64,000 bases of DNA from Deltaproteobacteria bacterium (GCA_016218765.1 JACRCZ010000009.1:18372-82371); one strand, 5' to 3'. Shown: positions 45,629-54,073, counted from the stretch's first letter. Numbers and translations: made by a program. The notes: generated from the letters alone by a model not told the origin.

Positions 45629-48190
45629 ATGCGCCCTGTCCGCTCCTACCTGGTCCATCCCAACCTGCCGGAGAGGCTGCGGCCCCTCGAGAAGATCGCC
45701 GTCAACCTCCGCTGGTCGTGGGACCACGAGACGATCAGCCTCTTCCGCCGCATCGATCCCGCGCTGTGGGAGAAGACCGAGCACAACCCCGTGCGCATCC
45801 TCCAGACCGCCCCGCAGGAGCGCCTGGACGAGCTCGGGCGCGACGAGGCGTTTCTCGCGCACATGGAGCGCGTCGAACGCAGCCTCGAGCTGTACCTCGC
45901 GGGGAACAACACCTGGTACGCCCGCACGCACGGCAAGGCCGACCGGCCGCTCGTCGCCTACTTCTCCATGGAGTTCGGCATCACCGAGTGCCTCCCGATC
46001 TACTCCGGCGGGCTGGGGATGCTGGCCGGCGACCACCTCAAGTCCGCCAGCGAGCTCGGCCTGCCGCTGGTCGGGGTCGGCCTCCTGTACCAGAAGGGCT
46101 ACTTCCGCCAGCACCTCGACGCCGAGGGCTGGCAGCAGGAGCGGTATCCGACCAACGACTTCCACAACCTGCCCGTGCAGCTCGTACGCGAAGCCTCGGG
46201 CGCTCCGCTCCGCATCCGCCTCGACCTGGCCGGGCGCACCGCCCTGGTGCAGGTCTGGCGCGTCCAGGTCGGCCGCGTCGCCCTCTTCCTCCTGGACACC
46301 AACGTTCCCGAGAACCCGCGCGACATCCAGGACATCACCGACGAGCTGTACGGCGGCGACAGCGAAACGCGCATCCGGCAGGAGGTCGTCCTCGGCATCG
46401 GCGGAATGCGCACCCTCCTGGCGCTCGACCTGCGCGCCCGCGTCTACCACATGAACGAAGGCCACTCCGCGTTCGTGGCCCTCGAGCGCCTCGGACGGCT
46501 GATGCAGGCGCACGGGCTCACCCTGCGCCAGGCCTGGGAGATCGTGCGCGCGACCACCGTGTTCACGACCCACACCCCGGTCCCCGCCGGCATCGATGTC
46601 TTCCAGCCCGCGCTCGTCCAGCAGTACCTCGGCTCGTACCTGGAGAACCTCGGCGCCAGCCGCGATCTGCTGCTGGACCAGGGACGACTCCATCCCGGGG
46701 ACCGCACCGAGCCGCTCAACATGGCGGTGACGGCGCTGCGGCTGTCGGGATGGGTCAACGGCGTCAGCCGCCTCCACGGCAAGGTCGCGCGCGCCATGTG
46801 GCACGACGTCTGGCCGGCCGTGCCGGTCGACGAGCTGCCGATCGCGCACGTCACCAACGGCATCCACCCCGGTTCCTGGATCTCCGACGACATGCGTACG
46901 CTGTACGACCGCTACCTCGGGCCGCGCTGGTCCGAGGAGCCGGGCGACACGCGCGTCTGGCAGGCCGTACACCAGATTCCCGGCGAGGAGCTGTGGCGTA
47001 CGCACGAGCGGCGCCGCGAGCGTCTGGTCGCCTTCGCCCGCCGCCGGCTGGCGCAGCAGCTCCGCAACCGCGGCGCCGGGCGGGACGAGCTGGCGCAGGC
47101 CGAGGAGGTGCTGAACCCCGAGGCGCTGACCATCGGCTTCGCGCGCCGCTTCGCCACCTACAAGCGGGCGACGCTGATCCTGCGGGACGCCGATCGGCTG
47201 GGGTACATCCTCAACGATCCGACGCGACCGGTGCAGCTCATCTTCGCCGGCAAGGCCCATCCCAGGGACGACGAGGGCAAGCGGTTCATCCGCGACATCG
47301 TCCAGTTCGCCGCCCGCCCCGAGTTCCGCCGGCACATCGTCTTCATCGAGGACTACGACGCCTCCGTCGCCCGCTACCTCGTCCAGGGCGCCGACGTCTG
47401 GCTCAACACCCCCCGCCGCCCCCGCGAGGCCAGCGGCACCAGCGGCATGAAGGCCCTCTTCAACGGCGTGCTCAATCTGTCGATCCTCGACGGCTGGTGG
47501 GACGAGGCGTACTCGCCGCGCGCCGGATGGGCCATCGGCGGCGGCGAGGAATACTCCGACCTCGAGCTGGGGGACCGGTCGGAGGCGGGAGCGCTGTACC
47601 AGCGGATCGAGCGCGAGGTCGTGCCGCTGTTCTACGAGCGGGGCAGCGACCATCTGCCGCGCGGCTGGATCGAACGGATGAAGACGGCCATGGAGGATCT
47701 TTGTCCGGTCTTCAACACCAACCGCATGGTGTGGCAGTACCTCACCGAGGCGTACCTGCCGGGGCGGCGCAGCCGCGAGACGCTCGAAGCCGACGACTAC
47801 CGCCGGGCCCGCGGCCTGGCCGCGTGGCGGGCCCGGGCCTACAAGGCATGGCCGGAGGTGGCTGTCGTCCGCGTCGCTGCCGACGTGCCGGATGAGCCCC
47901 GCGTGGGCTCCTCCTTCCCCGTCCGGGCCTGGGTCCACGCCCCCGGCCTGGCGGCCGCCGATCTCGCCGTGCAGGTCGTCCTGGGCGGCCTGGACGACCG
48001 GCAGCAGCTCGTCCCCCGCGAGAACCTCCCCATGGAAGCCGCCGGCACCGCCGACGACGGAACCCTCGCGTTCTCCGCCGCCGTCCCCTGCCGCTCCAGC
48101 GGCATGCAGGCCCTCGCCGTCCGCGTCCTTCCCCGCCACGAGGACCTCACCCACCCCCAGCAGACCGGTCTCGTCGTCTGGGCTTCCTGA
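45629..48190 (+). CDS. glgP: Alpha-glucan (glycogen/maltodextrin) phosphorylase
   Basis: The 853-residue enzyme releases glucose-1-phosphate from alpha-1,4-glucans using phosphate and pyridoxal phosphate. The N-terminal DUF3417 region (LPERLRPLEKIAVNLRWSWD) marks the AlgP/TmAgP-type subfamily. Conserved sites include AYFSMEFGITECLPIYSGGL, YHMNEGHSAFV, the catalytic centre FARRFATYKRATLI, and the cofactor lysine segment EASGTSGMKALFNG followed by LDGWWDE. The ATG at 45629 has GGAGG 8 bases upstream, so the ORF-track start at 45599 is too long by 10 residues. Unlinked to a glycogen operon here; it stands alone before rplM. Confidence 0.95.
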   Translation: MRPVRSYLVHPNLPERLRPLEKIAVNLRWSWDHETISLFRRIDPALWEKTEHNPVRILQTAPQERLDELGRDEAFLAHMERVERSLELYLAGNNTWYARTHGKADRPLVAYFSMEFGITECLPIYSGGLGMLAGDHLKSASELGLPLVGVGLLYQKGYFRQHLDAEGWQQERYPTNDFHNLPVQLVREASGAPLRIRLDLAGRTALVQVWRVQVGRVALFLLDTNVPENPRDIQDITDELYGGDSETRIRQEVVLGIGGMRTLLALDLRARVYHMNEGHSAFVALERLGRLMQAHGLTLRQAWEIVRATTVFTTHTPVPAGIDVFQPALVQQYLGSYLENLGASRDLLLDQGRLHPGDRTEPLNMAVTALRLSGWVNGVSRLHGKVARAMWHDVWPAVPVDELPIAHVTNGIHPGSWISDDMRTLYDRYLGPRWSEEPGDTRVWQAVHQIPGEELWRTHERRRERLVAFARRRLAQQLRNRGAGRDELAQAEEVLNPEALTIGFARRFATYKRATLILRDADRLGYILNDPTRPVQLIFAGKAHPRDDEGKRFIRDIVQFAARPEFRRHIVFIEDYDASVARYLVQGADVWLNTPRRPREASGTSGMKALFNGVLNLSILDGWWDEAYSPRAGWAIGGGEEYSDLELGDRSEAGALYQRIEREVVPLFYERGSDHLPRGWIERMKTAMEDLCPVFNTNRMVWQYLTEAYLPGRRSRETLEADDYRRARGLAAWRARAYKAWPEVAVVRVAADVPDEPRVGSSFPVRAWVHAPGLAAADLAVQVVLGGLDDRQQLVPRENLPMEAAGTADDGTLAFSAAVPCRSSGMQALAVRVLPRHEDLTHPQQTGLVVWAS

Positions 48191-48195
48191 AGCTG

Positions 48196-48224
48196 TTGAC
48201 AGGAGGTCCCAACAGCGCTAAACA
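48196..48224 (+). promoter_or_regulatory. Promoter of rplM-rpsI
   Basis: TTGACA, a 17-base spacer and TAAACA lie just after glgP and about 55 bases before the rplM start. The -35 is perfect; the -10 matches 4 of 6. This is the best sigma-70 promoter in the window. Confidence 0.7.
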
Positions 48225-48279
48225 CCCGCGTTCTGCCGTGCCGAGCGGCCTTGGCCGGGGCGGCGAGGAGTCGGGTCCG

Positions 48280-48717
48280 ATGCTGAGCAAGACCTATCAG
48301 CCCAAGCCGGGTGACGTCGAACGCAAATGGTACGTCGTCGACGCTTCCGGCCAGACGCTTGGGAGGCTCGCCTCCCGCATCGCCGCCGTCCTGCGCGGCA
48401 AGCACAAGGCGTCCTTCGCGCCCCACCTGGACGTCGGCGACTTCGTCATCGTCACCAACGCCCACAAGGTCGCCGTCACCGGGCGCAAGGAGAAGCTGAA
48501 GCCGTACCGCACCCATTCCAACTACCCGGGCGGGCTCACCACCCGGATGCTGGGAGACGTCCGCAAGCGCCACCCCGACCGCATCCTGCGCGAGGCCGTG
48601 CGCGGCATGCTGCCCCATACCACCCTCGGCCGGAAGCAGATCCTCAAGCTCAAGCTCTACGCCGGCTCCGATCATCCGCACGTGGCCCAGAAGCCCGTGC
48701 CGCTCCCCAGCGTGTAA
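48280..48717 (+). CDS. rplM: Ribosomal protein L13 (uL13)
   Basis: At 145 residues this is normal bacterial L13 length: KWYVVDASGQTLGRLASRIA near the start, RGKHKASFAPHLDVGDFVIV, YRTHSNYPGGL and AVRGMLPHTTLGRKQILKLK. It binds 23S rRNA early in large-subunit assembly. Start ATG has GAGGAG about 9 bases upstream. rpsI follows after 12 bases, the nearly universal L13-S9 operon. Confidence 0.97.
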   Translation: MLSKTYQPKPGDVERKWYVVDASGQTLGRLASRIAAVLRGKHKASFAPHLDVGDFVIVTNAHKVAVTGRKEKLKPYRTHSNYPGGLTTRMLGDVRKRHPDRILREAVRGMLPHTTLGRKQILKLKLYAGSDHPHVAQKPVPLPSV

Positions 48718-48729
48718 GGGAGGAGAGCG

Positions 48730-49128
48730 ATGCCCAGCGACGTCCAGCGTTGGCAAACCACCGGCAAGCGCAAGACCGCCATCGCCAGGGTCCTGCTCGT
48801 GCCCGGCACAGGCACCATCACCGTCAACAAGCGCACGCTGGAGGACTACTTCCCGCGCCTGCCGCTACGCACCGTCCTGCGCCGCCCGCTGGCGCTGGCC
48901 GAGTGCGAGGCGTTGTACGACGTGATCGCGAACGTGCGCGGCGGAGGTCCGACGGGGCAGGCCGAAGCGATCCGCCACGGCATCGCGCGCGCCCTGGTCC
49001 TGGCCGATGCCGCCCGCCGCCCCACGATCAAGAAGGCCGGCCTGCTCACCCGCGACGCCCGGAAGAAGGAGCGCAAGAAGTACGGCCAGCCGGGCGCCCG
49101 CAAGCGCTTCCAGTACAGCAAGCGGTAA
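48730..49128 (+). CDS. rpsI: Ribosomal protein S9 (uS9)
   Basis: The 132-residue protein has TGKRKTAIARVLLVPG at the start, GGGPTGQAEAIRHGIARAL in the middle and the basic end KKYGQPGARKRFQYSKR. The C-terminal SKR reaches the peptidyl-tRNA in the small subunit. GGAGGAG precedes the ATG. It is the second gene of the L13-S9 operon; a small hairpin follows. Confidence 0.97.
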   Translation: MPSDVQRWQTTGKRKTAIARVLLVPGTGTITVNKRTLEDYFPRLPLRTVLRRPLALAECEALYDVIANVRGGGPTGQAEAIRHGIARALVLADAARRPTIKKAGLLTRDARKKERKKYGQPGARKRFQYSKR

Positions 49129-49133
49129 GAGGT

Positions 49134-49152
49134 TCTCGGTCGAAAACCGAGA
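49134..49152. terminator. Hairpin between rpsI and the convergent lipoprotein gene
   Basis: TCTCGGT and ACCGAGA form a 7-bp stem around CGAAA, starting 5 bases after the rpsI stop and ending just before the stop of the convergent gene. No T run follows on either strand, so termination activity is likely but unproven. Confidence 0.45.
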
Positions 49153-49153
49153 T

Positions 49154-50845
49154 CTACCTGATCCTGGCCACGCGCACCCGCAACGCGGCCGTCTCCGAAC
49201 CGGTCACGCGCACGGACAGCACCGGGCTCGTCCCGTCGGCCTCCAGCAGCACCAGCTCGTTGCCCGTCGCGGGGAGCTCGCCGTCCGCGGTCGCGAGCGT
49301 CACGGTGTGCGGGCCTTCGAGGTTGAACATGCCCAGGAAGTCGCCGTACGGGTCCAGGCCGCGGTTGTTGCCGGTGACGGGATCGACGGACCGCGGCAGG
49401 TAGGTGAAGCGGTCCTCGACCGGCAGCGGGTCGCCGGCCCCGTCCGTGCGGCCCGTCAGGAGCAGCGCCGTGTACCAGTCGAAGAGGATGTCGTCGATCG
49501 GGATCCCGACGGTCGCGGCGAAGTTGGCCCGGCCTTCCAGCGACGAGTCGATCGTCTCGTGCGCCCAGGCCACCGCGCCCAGGTCGGTGATCGAGCCGTC
49601 CGCCTCCACGCGCTCGCCGCCCGCGCGATCCCACATGTAGCGGATGAAGAGGTAGGCCGCCCCGCGGAGCATCCCGTCGCGGGCCGTGTCGTAGCCCGCC
49701 CCGCTGCGCAGGATCTCGATCGCGCCGTACTGGTCCGATTCCTCCAGGCCGATCTGCTGGATGAAGAAGATGCCGCGCCCGTAGCCGGCGACGTCCTCCC
49801 CGACCTCGGCCCAGCCCTCCAGGATGTACGCGTTGTCGTCGCCCCGGCCCCCGCCCAGGGTCACCTTGTGGTGGAAGTAGATCAGGTGCTGCAGCTCGTG
49901 GGAGATCGTGTCGAGGATCGAGGAGGGGCGCGCCATGCGCGGGTCGAGCATCGACGGGGGAGTCGCGTAGAGGACCTCCTGCTCGTTCGAGTAGGGACAG
50001 CCGAGCGGCAGGGCCGCCGAATCGAACAGGTCGCAGGGGTAGAAGTAGGCCATCGCCCCCGTCTCGTACACGATCGGCGACCAGAGCACGTTGACCACCC
50101 CGTCGGTGTCAATGTCCGACTCCTCGCCGAAATACTCGCGCTCCCGCGGCAGCACCGTGTCGTCGAAACCGGCCATCACCTCCGCGAGGGTCGCGGCGTC
50201 GGGCGGCTCACCGCCGGCCGTCGTGCGGTCGATCCACGCGGCGATGTCGTCGCCCACGGCGATGCACTCGGCGTCGATCGTCACCACGCCCGCCGAGGGG
50301 TCATCGATGCGGAAGTCGCGGCGGTCGCCGACGAGCGGCGTCGGCAGCGGGTCACGCGCGATGCGGGCCGCGCCCTCGCGGAGCGCCCGCGCCAGCTCCG
50401 GCTCCAGCGCCGAGAAGTCCGGGCCGGGCCGCAGCCAGGGTGCGCCCTCGGTCTTTGCTGCGCCGTCCTCCGCCCGCGACGCCGCCGCGCCGGTCGCCGT
50501 CAGCTCGTAGCTCACCGCCCCGTTGATCCACGCGGCCGAGTAGAGCACCAGTCCGAACTGCCGGTCGTCGCCCGGCGTCGCCAGGTCCGCCGCGAAGGCG
50601 CCGTCCGGGTCCGCGGTCAGCTCCACCACCTCGCCCAGGGCGAGATCCAGCGGCGGCGGCCCCGAGTCCTCCTCTTCGACCTCGTCCGCCGCCTCGGGCG
50701 TGTCGTCGACGTCCGGCAGGACCTCCTCGCCGTCCGGCGCGATGTCGCCTCCGTCGGCCGTGTCGCCGCTCCCCCCGTCGGAGCCGCAGGCCCCCGCGAG
50801 CATCCACACCACGAGCCACAACCCGATGCCGACGATTCGCGACAT
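49154..50845 (-). CDS. Secreted lipoprotein with M30-like zinc peptidase motif
   Basis: The 563-residue protein has a signal ending MLAGACGSDGG (lipobox Cys20), an acidic low-complexity spacer to about 65, then a domain with the zinc motif HELQH at 316-320 and downstream EGWAE at 343-347. This is the HExxH...E arrangement of hyicolysin-like M30 peptidases. DTDGVVNVLWSPIV and GMLRGAAYLFIRYMWDR are further family-like blocks; the C-terminal 130 residues are beta-rich. It probably degrades proteins at the cell surface. Start ATG follows GGAGG. It converges on rpsI. Confidence 0.8.
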   Translation of the reverse strand: MSRIVGIGLWLVVWMLAGACGSDGGSGDTADGGDIAPDGEEVLPDVDDTPEAADEVEEEDSGPPPLDLALGEVVELTADPDGAFAADLATPGDDRQFGLVLYSAAWINGAVSYELTATGAAASRAEDGAAKTEGAPWLRPGPDFSALEPELARALREGAARIARDPLPTPLVGDRRDFRIDDPSAGVVTIDAECIAVGDDIAAWIDRTTAGGEPPDAATLAEVMAGFDDTVLPREREYFGEESDIDTDGVVNVLWSPIVYETGAMAYFYPCDLFDSAALPLGCPYSNEQEVLYATPPSMLDPRMARPSSILDTISHELQHLIYFHHKVTLGGGRGDDNAYILEGWAEVGEDVAGYGRGIFFIQQIGLEESDQYGAIEILRSGAGYDTARDGMLRGAAYLFIRYMWDRAGGERVEADGSITDLGAVAWAHETIDSSLEGRANFAATVGIPIDDILFDWYTALLLTGRTDGAGDPLPVEDRFTYLPRSVDPVTGNNRGLDPYGDFLGMFNLEGPHTVTLATADGELPATGNELVLLEADGTSPVLSVRVTGSETAALRVRVARIR

Positions 50846-51195
50846 GCCCGGTCCTCCAAGACCCGGCGGCGCGCCTGGCCTCCGGGACGAAGCGGGACGA
50901 TACGGCGAAAGCGGGGAGGGCGCCAGGGGGAGGGGGCGGAGGGCGCGGAGACCGGATTCACCGCTGACCCTTCGACAAGCTCAGGGTGCGGGCCGACGCT
51001 GAGGGCGCTGAGACAAACGCTGAGAGGGGGGGGCTGGGTGCGGGGGACGTGCCGGGACGTCTTGCTCGCGGGCGCAGAGCCCCCACTCGGGACACGCCGC
51101 GCTGAAGCCGATGCAGGTCGTTCCCGGGACGCCGGAGCAGTCGGGCGTGCCGGCGAGGATGCAGTACTTGCAGCCGAGATGGGGCGGACCGCCGG
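50846..51195. other. Intergenic region holding a dispersed repeat and a possible small Cys-rich frame
   Basis: These 350 bases lie between the M30-like gene and rtcA. The part near 50961-51030 is repeat-rich (CCCTTCGACAAGCTCAGGG, then GCTGAG units). The part near 51050-51195 may encode the end of a small cysteine-rich protein on the minus strand (listed separately). No clear promoter was seen. Confidence 0.5.
50968..50986. repeat. Short dispersed repeat CCCTTCGACAAGCTCAGGG
   Basis: An imperfect palindrome of 19 bases. The reverse-complement form (CCCTGAGCTTGTCGAAGGG) is a widespread intergenic repeat in many unrelated bacteria (recollection). It is followed by GCTGAG-rich units. Confidence 0.5.
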
Positions 51196-51199
51196 TCAA
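50981..51199 (-). CDS. Possible small cysteine-rich protein overlapping the end of rtcA
   Basis: A frame starting with TTG that overlaps the rtcA stop (TTGA) could encode 72 residues with six cysteines in the first 42 (HLGCKYCILAGTPDC, TTCIGFSAACPEWGLC). The cysteine-rich part does not look like random translation of GC-rich DNA, but the last 25 residues run into a repeat (PPSQRLSQRPQRRPAP). The start codon is weak and no family is recognised. It could be a metal-binding or disulfide-rich protein cotranslated with rtcA, or a chance frame. Confidence 0.3.
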   Translation of the reverse strand: MTGGPPHLGCKYCILAGTPDCSGVPGTTCIGFSAACPEWGLCAREQDVPARPPHPAPPSQRLSQRPQRRPAP

Positions 51200-52218
51200 G
51201 CGGCCCCCACGCGCACCTCGACGACGTCCTCGCCGGCCTCCGTCACGCCCACGTCCACCTCGAGGAACCGCCGGAGCACCTCGATGTTCGTCAGCGTGTG
51301 GCGCGAGAGGCGCACGGTGCGGAAACGCCCGCCACCGGCCTGAGCCAGCGGCAGCAGGAGCTGGTCCGACAGGTACGGGCCCACCGGGACGCCGGTGCCG
51401 AGGTACCGGCGCGCCGCGTCCGCCGCTTGCCGCCCGACGACCTCGGCCGCCACGCCCCGCTCGCCGAACGCCGTGAACACTTCCGTCACGTGCTCGCTCT
51501 CCACCTCGACCAGCACCACGTTCCCCGGACCACGCGAGTTCCGTACCTCTTCCAGCTGCAGATCGTCCGGGCCGCACCCCAGCCGCGCCGCGATCGCGTC
51601 CAGCTCGCGCCGGCCGACTTCCCGCGGCAGGGAGGCGACGAGCGCGCGCGCCGAAGTCCGCCGCACGGCCCCGCGCTCGAGCAGCTCCAGCGGCTCCAGC
51701 TTCACCGCCGGTCGTACCTCGACCTCGAAGGCGCCGCCGCCTGCCGGGTAGAACCCCGGCCGCACGAGCCGCGCCTCGACCGCCGGACCCATCCGCCCCA
51801 GCAGCGGCAAGTAGGCGCGCTCCAGGAAGTCGAACGGCGGCGCGTACGGGTTGTGCGTGCCGCCCTCGAGCACCAGCGTCGACGGCCCACCGGCCGTGCA
51901 CAGCGCCGGCAGCACGGTCTGGAGCACCAGGGTCGTGCTGCCCGCCGTGCCGACCGCCAGCGCGTAGCGTCCGGGCCGCACCGAGCTGGGCCGGAACGTG
52001 ATCGTCACCGCGCCGATCGCCGCGCCCTCGACCTCGGCCCCGCCGATGCGCACCGCGGCGTCCAGCGCCGTGAGGTGCTGGCGCAGGAGGCCCGGCCTGG
52101 GCCGCCCCGCCCGGATGTGTTCGATGCGGAACGGCGCCCCGGTGACCAGCGACAGGGCGAGCGACGTGCGCAGCACCTGCCCGCCGCCTTCGCCCATGGA
52201 TCCGTCGATGACCAGCAC
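51196..52218 (-). CDS. rtcA: RNA 3'-terminal phosphate cyclase
   Basis: This 340-residue enzyme turns RNA 3'-phosphate ends into 2',3'-cyclic phosphates using ATP through a covalent histidine-AMP. Seen: DGSMGEGGGQVLRTSLALSL and IRAGRPRPGLLRQHLTALDA at the N terminus, GPGNVVLVEVESEHVTEVF, and the active-site His307 in SRHTLTNIEVL. The GTG start at 52218 fits the family start but its ribosome site is poor. It is downstream of the TROVE protein gene with a 91-base gap and lies in the RtcR-controlled locus. No rtcB ligase gene is present in the window. Confidence 0.95.
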   Translation of the reverse strand: MLVIDGSMGEGGGQVLRTSLALSLVTGAPFRIEHIRAGRPRPGLLRQHLTALDAAVRIGGAEVEGAAIGAVTITFRPSSVRPGRYALAVGTAGSTTLVLQTVLPALCTAGGPSTLVLEGGTHNPYAPPFDFLERAYLPLLGRMGPAVEARLVRPGFYPAGGGAFEVEVRPAVKLEPLELLERGAVRRTSARALVASLPREVGRRELDAIAARLGCGPDDLQLEEVRNSRGPGNVVLVEVESEHVTEVFTAFGERGVAAEVVGRQAADAARRYLGTGVPVGPYLSDQLLLPLAQAGGGRFRTVRLSRHTLTNIEVLRRFLEVDVGVTEAGEDVVEVRVGAA

Positions 52219-52242
52219 GAGTCCGACATTCTAGCGCGAAAA

Positions 52243-52298
52243 GGGGCCGACGAGGTTCGCCGAGACGTTGACCTGTAGTCCCGGCAGCATTCGGCCCC
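52243..52298 (-). ncRNA. Candidate structured RNA between rsr and rtcA (Y-RNA-like position)
   Basis: The minus-strand transcript can fold as an outer 8-bp stem (GGGGCCGA with TCGGCCCC), an internal loop of 5 and 8 bases, an inner 8-bp stem with one G-U pair (GCCGGGAC with GTCTCGGC) and an 11-base loop, followed by TTTT. In enteric rsr-rtc operons, Ro-binding Y RNAs are encoded between rsr and rtcBA, the same place. Ro proteins bind the end-paired stem of such RNAs. Alternatives: an intrinsic terminator, or chance structure over a 19-codon frame (52231-52290) that lies in the rtcA reading frame and ends at TAG before its start. Evidence is structural only. Confidence 0.4.
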
Positions 52299-52309
52299 GC
52301 GTTCCTCCT

Positions 52310-53866
52310 TCACAGGGGCACGGCGTCGACCGCCCCCACCCAGTGCCGCGCGTCCAGCCGCCCGGCGGCGAAGTCGGCCACGACGTCGAACACGGCGTCC
52401 GAGAACCCGCCGACGTTGAGCACGTCGTGGCGCTCCTGTGCCTGCGTCGTCCCGTACGGCTGCAGGTCGATGCACACCAGCTTCGCCCCCGCCCGGCGGG
52501 CGGCGAGCGCGTTCCACTCGCGCAGCAGCGCCGTGCCGCGCCCGCCGCCCGCATCGACCCACGACTGGTTGTCGGACACGAAAAGTACCAGGTCGACCGC
52601 CTCCTTCCGCTCGTTGAGCCGCGCCAGCGGCGCCGAGCAATTGGTGCCGCCGCCGCCGACCGCCGCGAGCCTCGCGGCGTTCGTCATCACGCTGTCCCGC
52701 GGATTCGGCTCCACGTCCACCACCTCGTTCTCGAACGCCAGCACCTCCGCCCGCGGGTTGGCCCGCAGCACCGACGCCGCCATCAGCGCCGCGACGTCCA
52801 CGCACCGCACCGCCGTCGTCGCACCCTTGCGCACGCCGGTGAGCGGCGAGCGCATCGAGCCCGAGACGTCCGGACAGACGACGACCCGCCCCTCGAGCGC
52901 CGGCACGTTGGCCGTCGCTGCTTCCAGCGCGTCCTGCAGCGCCTCGCGCACCACCGCCGGCACGCCGGTGCCCGCGCTCATGGCGTAGGCCGCCAGGAGC
53001 TGGTACGGGAACGCCTTCGCCCGCCGCACCTCCTGCGGGTCGCCGAGCTTGCCGGCGACCTTCCGCGTCACCGCCTCGTCCTCGAACACGCCGTGCCGCG
53101 CGAACGTGTTGAGGTTCATCCGCGTCGTTTGCCACGACGCCCGCTCCGCGATCCCGCACCAGGCCTTGCGGTCCAGCGGGAGCGCCGTGAGCATCAGGAA
53201 CGGCACGTCCGGCGCCTCCCGCGTTCGGCCCGCCTTGAAGTCCTCGAACCGCCGCACGACGTCCGGCAGCGCGGCCGCGTCGTGCTCCCGGCCCAGCAGG
53301 TAGCCGTAGAGCGCGGAGCGCTCCGGCGTCACCGGGCGCGGGTGCACCATGCGGATCACGTCCGCCAGCGACGGGCTTGCACCCACCGACGCACGGAACA
53401 GCTCCTCCTCCGTCCGCTCCTGGAGCCAGTTCCGCACCAGCCGCCGCGGATGCGTGCCCAGCGACTTGCGACCGGCGATGCCCGAGCGCACGACCTGGAC
53501 GTAGTTGCGCAGCATCTTCCCGTCGTCCACGACCCGCGGGAAGATCGCGTCCAGCAACTCCGGCTTGCGCGCCGTCAGCACGGCCGCCAGCACGGCCGGC
53601 GCGTCCTTCATCCGACCCCGCTGCCGCGCGTGGACCGCCGCCCGCGCCACGAACTCGGGCTCGACCTCGTTCGTCGCCGCGAGCAGCTCCTCGAGCTGCC
53701 GCTCCGCGGTCGCGTAGAACGCCCCGCCGAAGCACCCGGTCGAGGCGAGCTGCGCGAGGCGGTGCTTCGGCGTGTACGCGTACGCCGGCGCCCCCTCGCG
53801 GTTGCGCGCGTCCGCCCGCGGAACGAGCTTGCCGACCGGCGTTCGGAACAGGCCCTTGTTCGCCAT
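52310..53866 (-). CDS. rsr: Ro60-family TROVE-domain RNA-binding protein
   Basis: The 518-residue protein is a HEAT-repeat ring (about 1-345; YTPKHRLAQLASTGCFGGAF, AVHARQRGRMKDAPAVLAAV, SGIAGRKSLGTHPRRLVRNW) followed by a VWA-like domain with metal site DVSGSMRSP and the GGGTNCSAPL loop. Bacterial Ro proteins hold Y RNAs and assist RNA decay by exonucleases under stress. The ATG at 53866 follows GGGAAGG; the track start at 53923 is upstream noncoding. A sigma-54 promoter candidate precedes it and rtcR is divergent, so it is the first gene of the RtcR regulon, followed by rtcA. Confidence 0.92.
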   Translation of the reverse strand: MANKGLFRTPVGKLVPRADARNREGAPAYAYTPKHRLAQLASTGCFGGAFYATAERQLEELLAATNEVEPEFVARAAVHARQRGRMKDAPAVLAAVLTARKPELLDAIFPRVVDDGKMLRNYVQVVRSGIAGRKSLGTHPRRLVRNWLQERTEEELFRASVGASPSLADVIRMVHPRPVTPERSALYGYLLGREHDAAALPDVVRRFEDFKAGRTREAPDVPFLMLTALPLDRKAWCGIAERASWQTTRMNLNTFARHGVFEDEAVTRKVAGKLGDPQEVRRAKAFPYQLLAAYAMSAGTGVPAVVREALQDALEAATANVPALEGRVVVCPDVSGSMRSPLTGVRKGATTAVRCVDVAALMAASVLRANPRAEVLAFENEVVDVEPNPRDSVMTNAARLAAVGGGGTNCSAPLARLNERKEAVDLVLFVSDNQSWVDAGGGRGTALLREWNALAARRAGAKLVCIDLQPYGTTQAQERHDVLNVGGFSDAVFDVVADFAAGRLDARHWVGAVDAVPL

Positions 53867-53929
53867 TGCCCGCCTTCCCTTCTCCGGCCCGCAGCCCCGG
53901 GCCACGTCTTCGTCTCGCCCCAAGGACAG

Positions 53930-53945
53930 TGCGCGGCCCGTGCCA
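53930..53945 (-). promoter_or_regulatory. Sigma-54 promoter candidate for rsr-rtcA
   Basis: The minus strand reads TGGCACGGGCCGCGCA. The -24 block TGGCAC is perfect and the -12 block has the required GC at the right spacing, with two mismatches (GC for TT). It lies 63 bases before the rsr start and points at it. RtcR is a sigma-54 activator, so the site fits the regulation known for rtc operons. Confidence 0.65.
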
Positions 53946-54047
53946 GGGACTCGAAACGACCAGGTCCCCGGTCTCCCGCGGCGCCGTCCGGAACGGGTAC
54001 CGCCGGAACTCTCCGGACCGACAGCAAGGATCCGGCGATCGCGAGCC

Positions 54048-54073
54048 GGCGACCGCCGGGCGGCGACCGCCGG
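54048..54073. promoter_or_regulatory. Tandem GGCGACCGCCGG repeats, candidate RtcR enhancer sites
   Basis: Two exact copies of GGCGACCGCCGG (54048-54059 and 54062-54073) start 14 bases apart, about 105-130 bases upstream of the sigma-54 promoter and just before rtcR. The distance suits an upstream activator site; identity of the bound protein is inferred. Confidence 0.4.

Noticed and set aside
49134-49152. Hairpin considered as a riboswitch or RNA gene
   Set aside because: It is only a 7-bp stem between two convergent stops; termination is the simpler reading.
52231-52554. Frameshifted C-terminal extension of the TROVE protein
   Set aside because: The TROVE frame ends cleanly at 52310 after a complete VWA domain; the other frame is an ORF-track artefact apart from the 19-codon piece reported separately.
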